From assembly GCA_008704415.1 (NCBI GenBank), contig VXIS01000155.1, forward strand, positions 1 to 64,000: DNA of 64,000 nucleotides, given 5' to 3'. Numbering within the stretch: the stretch's first letter is position 1; each line of letters opens with the position of its first letter. The notes beneath the pieces are model-generated. The model made no database searches. It saw only the letters and a list, made by a program, of their open reading frames with translations, and was not told the origin of the DNA. The translations under genes and the position numbers were made by a program. Positions 56,458 to 64,000 of this stretch are shown here, in pieces. The DNA is from Sphaerosporella brunnea (taxonomy: Eukaryota > Ascomycota > Pezizomycetes > Pezizales > Pyronemataceae).

Positions 56458-56681
56458 CTCTTCTGGTCATGGTGCTGAGAGATACGGTAGATGAGAATAG
56501 CACCACAAACTCGAGCGAGGAAATTACTTGCGGACACAAACCCTCGGGTGATGATAAATCTATCGATATCACTGTGGTGTCGGACACAAGAGCAACTTCA
56601 GGGGCCCATTCTGTTATGGAAAAGAGTGTGTGGGGAGTTATCGCTGTGACTGTCGCTACGGCGGCATCGTTGGCGCTGTAG
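55938..56681 (+). pseudogene. Frameshifted PEBP-like, GPI-anchor-type secreted protein
   Basis: Starts with a signal peptide (MVPSAWATATVLLFLLRIAL, cleavage near LAQ) and IPPQYTAHFRPDTALRVSY. Family sense then needs a frame change near 56135: DAPTTLVLVDVENNEPYWIQ, PRSPAELAYRPPG and RRFVFLAF resemble phosphatidylethanolamine-binding proteins. A further change before 56359 gives NPIAGTYFKIE, the usual PEBP end. An intron (56396-56481, GTATGT...GAGAG) containing a T43 run then joins in phase to TVDENSTTNSSEEITCGHKP and a Ser/Thr-rich tail ending in a hydrophobic segment (GVIAVTVATAASLAL), typical of a GPI signal. Ordered motifs in three frames mean recent decay or base-call errors. If errors, the gene would be intact. 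Confidence 0.65.
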
Positions 56682-56988
56682 ACAACTGGTCGCTTCGAAT
56701 GGAGGATGGATTGTAGGGAGATAGATGAATGGAGTTATTTATTTACGGCGTTCAGTGTGGTCGGATGAGGGGATACGGGTTTATTGCAGCTTGGGAGTTT
56801 GTGGCAGGTGACTGGGCATGACGTTCATGTTTTTGGATGAATAATGGCGTAAACATGGGTAAAGACAGGATCTCGTAAACAACTTAGGATTATATAATTT
56901 GAACGAATGACAAAATATCAAAAACACTAACACCATCCTCCGTGCAAAATCCCATCTTTCAATTCAACCTGACCGCCTTCCTCCGAAC
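56682..56988. other. Convergent intergenic region
   Basis: About 300 bp between the 3' ends of the PEBP-like gene (+) and the cupredoxin gene (-). No features seen. Confidence 0.5.
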
Positions 56989-58000
56989 CTACGAACTCAT
57001 GGCCTTCTTCTGGAACTCCTTAAACTTCCCACCAGCGTTGATAGCGAACACCATACCCTTCTTGCAATGGCCCGGAGCACCGCAATAGAACCACAACGGC
57101 TTTCCAGTACGCGGCACGGTGAATGTCCGTATGATCTTCCGGTCCGTATCCGTGGGATTCTCCTGCAAACCCGTCTTGAAACCGCCATCAAGGGCCTTGC
57201 ACGGGTTTTCAAACGACGACTGCGTAACGGTGTGCGCATTCGCCCGGAAATTGAACTCGATCACGTCACCGGGATTTGCATCTACTGTTTCCGGGGTGTA
57301 TCGCAGCAGCGGCGCCGCGTTTGGAGAGGGTTTCCCGCCGACGACGACTTGGATTTTCTTGGGAGCGCGGGCGACGATGCGAGCGGCTTTGGCCTTCGCG
57401 ACGAACTGTTGGAAGGTGCCAGAAGGTGGGTTCACGGCGAAGACCATGCCGGCCTGGCAATGAGGCTTTGGCTGCTTTTGGCCACAGTAGACCCAGTGGG
57501 GCTTTTTGTCGACCACTTTGTAGGTGAACTTGGAGGTTCCCGGCTTGTTTTCCTTTTGTTTAGACTTGGTGTTAGCTGTTTGTTGCCTTTGTGTTTTGTC
57601 TAGAATGGAGAGGGTAGCTTACCAGGTTTGGCCGGAACCCAGAGGCAAACCCACCGGCTTTCTTCACGCATGGTGAATCGAAGGTTGACTCCGTGACGGT
57701 GTGGTTGCGGAAAAGGAAATCGAAGACTATGGTATCGCCGATTTCGGCGTAGACTACTTCGGGACTGTAGCGGAGGATGCCAACACCGGCGGCGTCCTTG
57801 CCGCCGACTTTCACGTTGAAGGTACGGGGGGCGGCGGCTCGGGGCGTGGGACGGTAGTGCTCATTTTCGGTGACGGTCGTCGTGACCACTTCGGTGATTG
57901 TTTTGGGGGTGCATTCGTGGGTGCTGTTTCCGTGGCCGTAATGGTTGGTGGCGGAGGCTACGGCCGCCAGGAGAGCAAAGACGGCGAAGGCGAGCTTCAT
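56989..58000 (-). CDS. Secreted protein with two cupredoxin domains
   Basis: Predicted CDS is complement(join(56989..57552, 57623..58000)), 313 aa, one 70-nt intron, phase 0. The signal peptide is MKLAFAVFALLAAVASA. A Thr/Val/Pro linker leads to two tandem cupredoxin folds. Each has a complete type-1 copper ligand set: His100, Cys149, His157, Met162 in the first (NHTVTE, VYCGQ, PHCQAGM) and His233, Cys283, His288, Met293 in the second (AHTVTQ, FYCGAPGHCKKGM). The conserved GG-F-x-(S/T)-G pattern follows each first His, as in fungal extracellular serine-rich/cupredoxin proteins. Likely role: extracellular copper binding or electron transfer at the wall; the substrate is unknown. I chose the second in-frame Met (58000) because the upstream ATG at 58129 would bury the signal peptide. 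A Ctr copper transporter lies 2 kb away on the same strand. Confidence 0.92.
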
Positions 58001-60050
58001 TATGGATTCTTGATTGTGGAAGAAGGCAAAGATGGTGCAATCAACAAGAGGTATCAGAAGAAGAACCGGAGCTGGCTGGTGAATCGACCTGTGCTGAGGA
58101 AGTAAGTCCAACGCCGGGCTGGAGGCCACTATTTATTCCTATCCTGCTGCTGCTGCCTCTCATCACCATCACCCTCCTAAAGACACCCACCCCCCTCCGC
58201 CGAAGGGAAGAAAAAATGAAAAAAGACCTCACTATCAATGCCAAGTCCATTGCTACAGCTGACTCCATTCAACCTGTGCATCGTGGTTTGGGGCACACTG
58301 CTGCAGGTGCAGCTGGCAAATGCTCAAAAGTTATTACCAAGACCTTGGCTCACGCTTGATTCGATTTCTTCACACACAGCTGGATTATCCACGCATCGTG
58401 TGCTCATGCGAGCTGCTTGGTAAAAGGAATACTGACGGTCAGCGCTGAAACTTGCCAGTGTTCCATTGGCTGATGTTTCTTAGGGCTGAAAGCTGAGTGC
58501 TACGTACGTAGACCTACTGTTTATTATCGATACCGATCTATGAAAGAAACGTATTTTCGGACAATTTGCAAACGGCGTGCGTCTCCAAACAAAGCGTTTC
58601 CCCGCAATTTGAGGAGGGTGGGCGCGCGTGTAACATGGAGTAAGAATAAACGCCGGCAGAAATTCCAAAAACATGCGTGGCTGAGCAGGTCTATAAGCGC
58701 GACCACCTAAATTTTGAGGAGCAGCTACACCAGCTATACACTATTCCTGACTCTCGATAAGCTTATCGTACAGTCGTAGTTTATTTCAACTCCTCTCCGG
58801 TCAGTTCGAAACCGCTGACTGTGCATTTGTGGCTTTGCTGTGGCTGTGCTTCACCCATTGAAACTTGAAACAGCCGCCTGGCGCCACCTTTATTCGGGGT
58901 TAGATACTGCAGGCAAAAAGAAATAGACGTCACCTGTGACCAGGGAGACGTTCGTCGTGCTAGAACTGTCACCGAGTGATCTCCGGTGAAGCCAGTTAGT
59001 TAGTGTGGTGACACGTTTTGGATAGCTGCATATGAAAAACGTCGTACTCATTATCTTAGTATATTTTAGTCTAAAATTTCGGTGAGCCTTTCTATAAGTA
59101 GGCATAGACTTACAGAACGCGTATGGAATATATCATGTAGAGTGCACGCAGCTTATACGGAGCCCTGCAGCTGGTGCACAAAGATATAAACTAATCCCAA
59201 CCCTAGGGAAAAATAGATGTCTATTTGGGAGCGGGTTTATTATTTTGTGCAGCTCCGTTCCCCAGGGTTGGTATAAGTTTATATGTTCTATCCTCCCGAC
59301 GGCCATAGGCCAATGGGGCCAAGTGGAGTGAAGTTCGAAATGTTCCAGTAACGTCAACACCAGACCCCAGAGAGACCTGTCTAAAAGTGGCCATAAATGG
59401 GCCGCACAAAGCTTCGCCTGGGTGGTGAGATGTTGACTGCGTCAATATATACCCCCCTCCCTGCAACATGGGGCCGCGGAGTCCGTGGAGGGCATCAATG
59501 AACTTGAATCCACCTAAAAAATTACGAGCACGTTGAACAGAATGTGGTTGCGTATATCTCCCATTTTGAGCCTATAGCTATTCTGGATTTATTGGGTTGT
59601 ATTTTTGTTGGTCATTGCTTGGCCAGCGGGAACATTAACCCAGTCGGCCGTATAGAACATATACCTTTGTGCACCAAGTGCAACGCCCCTTATATATAGA
59701 CCGCGTACACCACATAAATGCAAGGCTTACAACTTTTTATAGAGCTGATTGGCATCTGGTTTCTAGAGAGCGGCTGTATCAGTCACCAGCGGGTCCACCA
59801 GTTTCTCACTAACCACTGTTGGCCCCCGCCGAACGTTCAAGAGCAGCACCCCCGGCCCCTATTGCTCCCTCAATGTCTATGGTAGGCAGGGTCACGTAGT
59901 TGAAAACGCAGCGGCATCCTTTCTCCTTGCATTCTTACTGCTGGCTGGCGTGGACAATTCACAAAGATGATCAGGCCTCTCTTTCCAGCTGTCGTGCACA
60001 GTCTCTGCGTGGCTCTGACCGGCCTGCCCCCCCCCCCCCCATTTCTACAC
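58001..60050. other. Intergenic with an inverted repeat
   Basis: About 2 kb. Only short frames occur. An imperfect inverted repeat at 59185-59283 (TATAAACTAATCCCAACCCT against the complement of AGGGTTGGTATAAGTTTATA) encloses about 50 bp and could be a small MITE-like hairpin. The promoter of the cupredoxin gene is at the left end. Confidence 0.5.
59185..59283. repeat. Imperfect inverted repeat, about 100 bp
   Basis: Arms of about 25 bp share TATAAACT(A/T)AT(C/A)CCAACCCT(A/G)GGGAA. No TA flanking pair is certain. Non-coding. It may be a short MITE remnant; arms are diverged. Confidence 0.5.
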
Positions 60051-60802
60051 TCAACAACATCCTGTCTCGGGCAACTCTGCACCCACATACCTCGCCAGCA
60101 GCAACTCCGCAACCGCAAGGCCAGCAACCACGGCAAAAAAGTATCCCTAAAAACCGGTCAGTATTGCACCACAGCTTCAGCAAGGCGCACAACACGCACC
60201 ACGACATAAGTCATCGTAATCAACATCACCAAATAACCCAGCGCGGCGGTAACCACCGTCAGCGCAAACCTGCCGCCCTCCCGCTCCCAATTCCACGGCT
60301 GGACACCGCTTCTACGGCGCCGCTTCGTCCGGGCGGTCTCCTTCAAAGGCGCCGCTTCGCCTTCCACACTCGCCATCTCCATTTCCGAGACATCGTCCGT
60401 CGCCGCCGCCGCCGCCGCCGCCGCCGCCTTCCCTTTCATGGCCCGCGGGCTCCAGCGCGTCTTCTCCAGAAGGCTGCGCAGATACAGCAGACCGCGGAAA
60501 AGAACTGCCAGGAAAAATATCGCGAACATAGCACCTGCAAATTCGCCGGGATTCCGTGCTACCGCTCCATCGATGAGGACGGGCACTCCCTCGTACGAGG
60601 TTTGGAAGGTCATTGCCATGCCGCAACCGCTGTGACCGCTCCCGCCGGAGGAACTGTCGCTGCTGTGGCAGTGGCAGCCGCCTGGGGCTGCCTCGGGCGT
60701 GTATGCGTGCCGAGTCGGGCTGTAGCCAGTCTCGGTCGTCATGGGTGTCAGGGTCGGCGAGCCGGTGTAAAGGGATGTCTTGGTGGTGTAGGCGGACTCC
60801 AT
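60051..60802 (-). CDS. Ctr-family copper transporter
   Basis: Predicted CDS is complement(join(60051..60146, 60200..60802)), 232 aa, one 53-nt GT-AG intron, phase 0. The N-terminal region is Ser/Thr/Gly rich with Cys and His (GGCHCHSSDS, GHSGCGMAMTF), suited to binding copper outside the membrane. The first helix follows (FAGAMFAIFFLAVLFRGLLYL). A cytosolic loop is rich in Ala and Arg. The second helix is LGYLVMLITMTYVV with the family MxxxM (MLITM). Without splicing the frame would stop after MTYVV; removal of the intron adds the third helix, GYFFAVVAGLAVAELLLARY, giving the required three-helix trimeric channel subunit. It imports Cu(I) at the plasma membrane or releases it from the vacuole; which one is not decidable. 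The tail ends in Cys-Cys, often a copper hand-off site. A run of Ala codons lies at about 60397-60430. Confidence 0.9.
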
Positions 60803-62383
60803 GATGAACAGTGGATGAAAGGTGGGGCCTTTTCCTGAGCTGGGACCGCGGTGGCTTATTATACCTTTTTTTGGGGGGGGAGAAACGTGCTCACGGTGAA
60901 TAGAGTTTTATCGATGCGGTGAGCTGGTTTGGTATTCTTAGAAGGATCTGAGTTAACGTTTTCGAAGAGGAAGTATAATACCCACGGGAAATATCCATTC
61001 AGGGGGAATTTCGAACGAACTTATGCTAATATGTAAGGGTGTACGCAAGACTGTGTTTTTGAGCCAACTATCGTAGGTTTTGCGCGAGATCCAATATTCA
61101 ACCTTGAGGTGTCTCACAACACGCAAGCTTTGTCAGTCATATCTGGGAAAGACACGACACCGCACACCGAGGCCCAAAGACCTCCAAGCCACTTTAACAT
61201 TGCAAACGCACCCTGAAGTGGAAACCCAGATCACCATCTGTGACTCGGTCACAGTTGCCACTGATACCCGATTCACGAAAGGCAATGTACCCATTCAATA
61301 ATATCCAACCATCACGTTTAACGACCGAGTACCACCGCATTGGAAGTAGGTTTTCTGGCCAGAGGTTTGTAGTCGCCAACGACTGGAACTTACTCTAGTT
61401 ACACACTCGATACAAATCAGCAGAATGCTTCCAACTCCTTCTCCCGTTCCTCCCCCCGGGCGGTCCTATACAACCATCAGCATCAGCCCCATAAAAACCC
61501 CCAAACAACGAAGTAGCAGCAATGGTATCAGTGGTATCAGCTGTCAGAGGCACAGTCCCCAAGAAACACTCCCATCTCCTTCGGATCTCGTATTCGTATT
61601 CATATCTGTGCGAAGGGTACATCATATCATATCCCGCTGCTCTTCCGCGCGGGTGTGTGGGTGGGACCTACCATCTACCTCCACGATCAGCAAGCTTCTC
61701 AAAAAAAAAAAAGGGGAGGGGGGGGGGGAATGATAATAATAATAAAAAAGGTATCAGCCAAAAGACCCAGTTGTTGTCACGAAGCGGGCCGGCGGGCAGA
61801 CAGCTCAGCCCGCCCGCCCGCCCGCTTTTTCAGGCATTGTCAGGTGGTTCTTGGAAGGTCATCGTTTACTTTCTTTCTTTCTTTCTTTGCCTTTTTTGTG
61901 CTGACGGGACGGGGAGTTACATACATACCAGTTATGCAGCATATGGTGAGGATGCTGTGTGGAGGGAGGGGGGGCAGAGGGGGGCAGAGGGGGGTTTTGT
62001 AACTGCCAGATACTTAGCGTTCACGGACGGTAAGGTGCACCGTGTGAGGTGGGTTTTGCGTCATGGTCGCGGAGCGCGGAGTACATAGCTGGAGAATAAA
62101 CCGCAGATCTACTCTAGAGTAGCGGAAGCCATACAGAATATTGTGGATATGTACCAAGGAAACATGAGGACGTGTCTCAAAGATCGACGACGTAAAGGAG
62201 GAATAAGGAACCCCCCGCCCCCCCACACACAATTGCAATCACAATTGCAAAAACAACTGGCCATCTGTTTCTTCCTCCTCTTTGCTTCGTGCGATCACTT
62301 GTTGATCATATCATTCGCTATCATAAAAAAATTAAAAAAAGATCTACCACAGAATACAGTCTAAGGTAAGATAAACTGAGGCA
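60803..62383. other. Intergenic with simple repeats
   Basis: About 1.6 kb holding the promoter of the Ctr gene and the 3' end of the Lhs1 gene. Simple sequence: an A run and G run at 61701-61729, an AATA repeat at about 61733-61745, CCCG units at about 61809-61825, CTTT repeats (about 61871-61890) and a G-rich stretch at 61963-61993. No gene seen. Confidence 0.55.
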
Positions 62384-64000
62384 CTACAACTCATCCTTAA
62401 CCTCCTCCTTTTTCTCTTCCACTTTCTCCTCCTTCTTCTCTTCCACCTTCTCCTCTTTCTTCTCTTCCTTAGCTGCTTCCGCCTCCTTTTCCACCGCCGC
62501 CTCCTCCTTCTTAGCCTCCTCCTCCTTCTTCTTAGCCTCCTCCTCCTCCTTCTTCCTCTTCTTCTCCGCCTCCCTAGCCAACTGCATCTTCCGGTCAATA
62601 ACCTCCATCACAACCTTATCCAGCTGCAAGCGCTTCTCATCCAACTCCTTCGCCGCAACAGCCGGGTCATCGCTCTCACCCAGCGCCTGCTGGCGCTTCA
62701 GCACATCCTCCAGCCACTTCTCAGCAGCATCGTACTTCGCTTGGAGCTCCTTGATTTCCTTCTCATCGTACGGCTGATCTTTAGCCTCAGGGTCTCTAAG
62801 GGCGTTAACAAGGACACGTCCCTGCTCAATCGCCTCTTTCAGCATCTCCACAGCCTTCGGGCGTTTCTCAGCCTCCTGCACGCGGCGCAGAATTGGTTTT
62901 TGGAGCTCTTTGAGGGCCTTGAGTTTTCCGCGGACTTCGTCAAGACCGGCGCGGAAGCCATCGCCATACAGCCACTCGCTGGCTTCTTCCAGCATGGCCG
63001 AGAGCTTGGCGCGCTCCTCCTCGGTGGACGCAGCGATGAATGCGTCGTCGTAGAGCTGCTCGCGCGCTTTGTAGACGAAGCCCTCAAGCTCGTTGCGCGA
63101 TTCCTCGATCAGCCGCCGGGTGCGGTCATGCTCGTCGAAGGCTTTGATCTCGGCCTTGAGGGCCTTCTTGGCGTCGGCGGAGAGCGGGGGGATGCCGGTT
63201 TTCGTGACGGAGAATGCGAGAGGGATGCGTTCGGTTTTCTTGATGAGGGAGGGGGTTTCGGCGGGCGCGGTAGAGGTAGAGGTTGATGTAGAGGAGGAGG
63301 AAGAAGAGTCCTTGTCTTTGCCGAATCCAAAGGCCTTCTTGACGCCGTCTACAATGCCGTCTTTCTTGTCGAGGACCTCGACTTCGCACTCTACCCAGCC
63401 CTTGGAGACAGATGGGATGCCGTCCTTCTTGCTGAGGGTGAGCGAGAACTTGGTGGCGATGGCCGACTCGACGCATTTGTGGTCGTCTTGCAGTTTCTTG
63501 ACTGAGGCGGTGGTGTTGGTCGCGTCGATCTTCCAGAGGAGCTCCATGCCGGGGCGCTGCTTGGGGTCGTTGGCGCGGGGAGGAAGGGTGTGCACCACCT
63601 CGAAGGAGAAGTCCTCTTTCTGCGGGAAGGTGACGACCTTCTCCTTGCCGATCACAGAACCAGGCGCAAAGATCTGTTGCTTGGTCTTCTTCTCTGCGGT
63701 GGCGGACTTGAGGTACTCGATGGTTACGCCGTAGGGGTTGATGTCGTTTGTGCGGATCTCCTTGACCTTGAAGCTGCCGCTCTCGCCGGCGCCCTTGAAG
63801 GTGGCGCCAAAAACGGCGGATTCGTCGGGGTTTACGTTCTTGCTGATTTTTTCCGGGCCGCCGACGACTTCCTCGAGCTTCTTGCCTACGAAGGGAGTGC
63901 GCACGGCGCCGCCATGGAGGATGATGGAGCCCACCTGGTCGAGGGTGATCTTGGCGTTGGCGAGAGCGTCGAAGATGGGCTTGGTGATGCGCTCTTCGTA
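62384..64000 (-). CDS. LHS1: ER-lumenal Hsp70 relative Lhs1/Grp170, C-terminal part
   Basis: 538 codons plus stop are inside the window and the N-terminus lies beyond 64000. The visible part begins in the ATPase domain (YEERITKPIFDALANAKITL, then ILHGGAVRTPFVGKKLEEVV, the late actin-fold motif with AVFGATFKGAG). It continues into the beta-sandwich substrate-binding region and a long helical domain (RNELEGFVYKAREQLYDDAF), as in the Hsp110/Grp170 branch. It ends in a Lys/Glu-rich low-complexity tail and KDEL, the ER retrieval signal. Lhs1 works as nucleotide-exchange factor and partner for BiP/Kar2 in protein import and folding in the ER. The acidic linker with Ser/Thr repeats (~63270-63300) is variable in the family. 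No intron was found in this portion. Expected regulation by the unfolded-protein response cannot be checked here. Confidence 0.92.
   Translation of the reverse strand, partial: YEERITKPIFDALANAKITLDQVGSIILHGGAVRTPFVGKKLEEVVGGPEKISKNVNPDESAVFGATFKGAGESGSFKVKEIRTNDINPYGVTIEYLKSATAEKKTKQQIFAPGSVIGKEKVVTFPQKEDFSFEVVHTLPPRANDPKQRPGMELLWKIDATNTTASVKKLQDDHKCVESAIATKFSLTLSKKDGIPSVSKGWVECEVEVLDKKDGIVDGVKKAFGFGKDKDSSSSSSTSTSTSTAPAETPSLIKKTERIPLAFSVTKTGIPPLSADAKKALKAEIKAFDEHDRTRRLIEESRNELEGFVYKAREQLYDDAFIAASTEEERAKLSAMLEEASEWLYGDGFRAGLDEVRGKLKALKELQKPILRRVQEAEKRPKAVEMLKEAIEQGRVLVNALRDPEAKDQPYDEKEIKELQAKYDAAEKWLEDVLKRQQALGESDDPAVAAKELDEKRLQLDKVVMEVIDRKMQLAREAEKKRKKEEEEAKKKEEEAKKEEAAVEKEAEAAKEEKKEEKVEEKKEEKVEEKKEEVKDEL

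Noticed and set aside
59900..60838. 312-codon plus-strand frame over the copper transporter
   Set aside because: Antisense shadow; the minus strand has a spliced three-helix Ctr protein with matching motifs and phase.

Overview
The window looks like nuclear DNA of a filamentous ascomycete (Pezizomycotina); I cannot name the order. The support is short GT-AG introns (about 45-110 nt) and families typical of these fungi: an Hsp104 disaggregase, a SAT4-type rhodopsin-domain membrane protein, a two-domain cupredoxin secreted protein, a secreted large-subunit catalase, a bZIP/DUF3425 regulator and a Ctr copper transporter. Genes are sparse and separated by long repeat-rich intergenic DNA. There is no sign of bacterial, mitochondrial or viral organisation.

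Layout. 1-5.9 kb holds no convincing gene. It is dominated by homopolymer runs and by about 2.3 kb of A/C-rich, G/T-poor sequence. 5.9-7.3 kb is a SAT4-type membrane protein (-, 5 exons). 10.0-11.9 kb is a sugar-porter MFS transporter (+, 9 exons). 12.6-14.0 kb is a dead Tc1/mariner element carrying a MITE. 14.3-15.2 kb is a degraded trypsin-like peptidase gene. 17.3 kb has a tRNA-like sequence and 17.8-18.9 kb a second dead Tc1/mariner transposase. 19.8-22.6 kb is HSP104 (+, intronless). 23.6-26.7 kb is a karyopherin/transportin (-, 5 exons). 29.7 kb is initiator tRNA-Met. 30.2 kb is an RS/acidic protein of unknown function. 31.2-32.7 kb is an FAD monooxygenase (-, with a GC-AG intron). 34.2-35.2 kb is a short-chain dehydrogenase pseudogene. 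38.8-41.1 kb is a secreted catalase (+, 4 exons).

From 36.7 to 55.5 kb the sequence is an accessory-type mosaic. It contains short retro-insertions with target-site duplications (36.7, 43.2 and probably 49.8-50.5 kb), four TA-flanked MITEs, two diverged copies of an unnamed repeat (44.85 and 55.08 kb), and a 150-bp fragment copied from the catalase gene at 45.7 kb. Embedded in it are an IRG-type P-loop GTPase with a long Ala/Glu/Arg-rich coiled coil (46.5-48.0 kb, +), a convergent four-helix membrane protein (48.3-49.3 kb, -) and the bZIP regulator (51.2-52.3 kb, -). The last 9 kb hold a frameshifted PEBP-like, probably GPI-anchored protein gene (55.9-56.7 kb), the double-cupredoxin secreted protein (57.0-58.0 kb, -), a Ctr-family copper transporter (60.0-60.8 kb, -) and the C-terminal part of the ER-lumenal Hsp70 relative Lhs1/Grp170, ending in KDEL and running off the window.

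How genes may work together: the core genes are independent housekeeping or stress functions (Hsp104, Lhs1, catalase, nuclear import). The only functional pairing visible is copper related: the cupredoxin protein and the Ctr transporter lie on the same strand 2 kb apart. The most unusual item is the IRG-like GTPase. The mobile-element archaeology around it (MITE pairs, retro-tails, catalase fragment) is the other main point of interest. Exon borders were worked out by hand from splice signals and reading frame. Those models whose exon lengths sum to whole codons are the most reliable.
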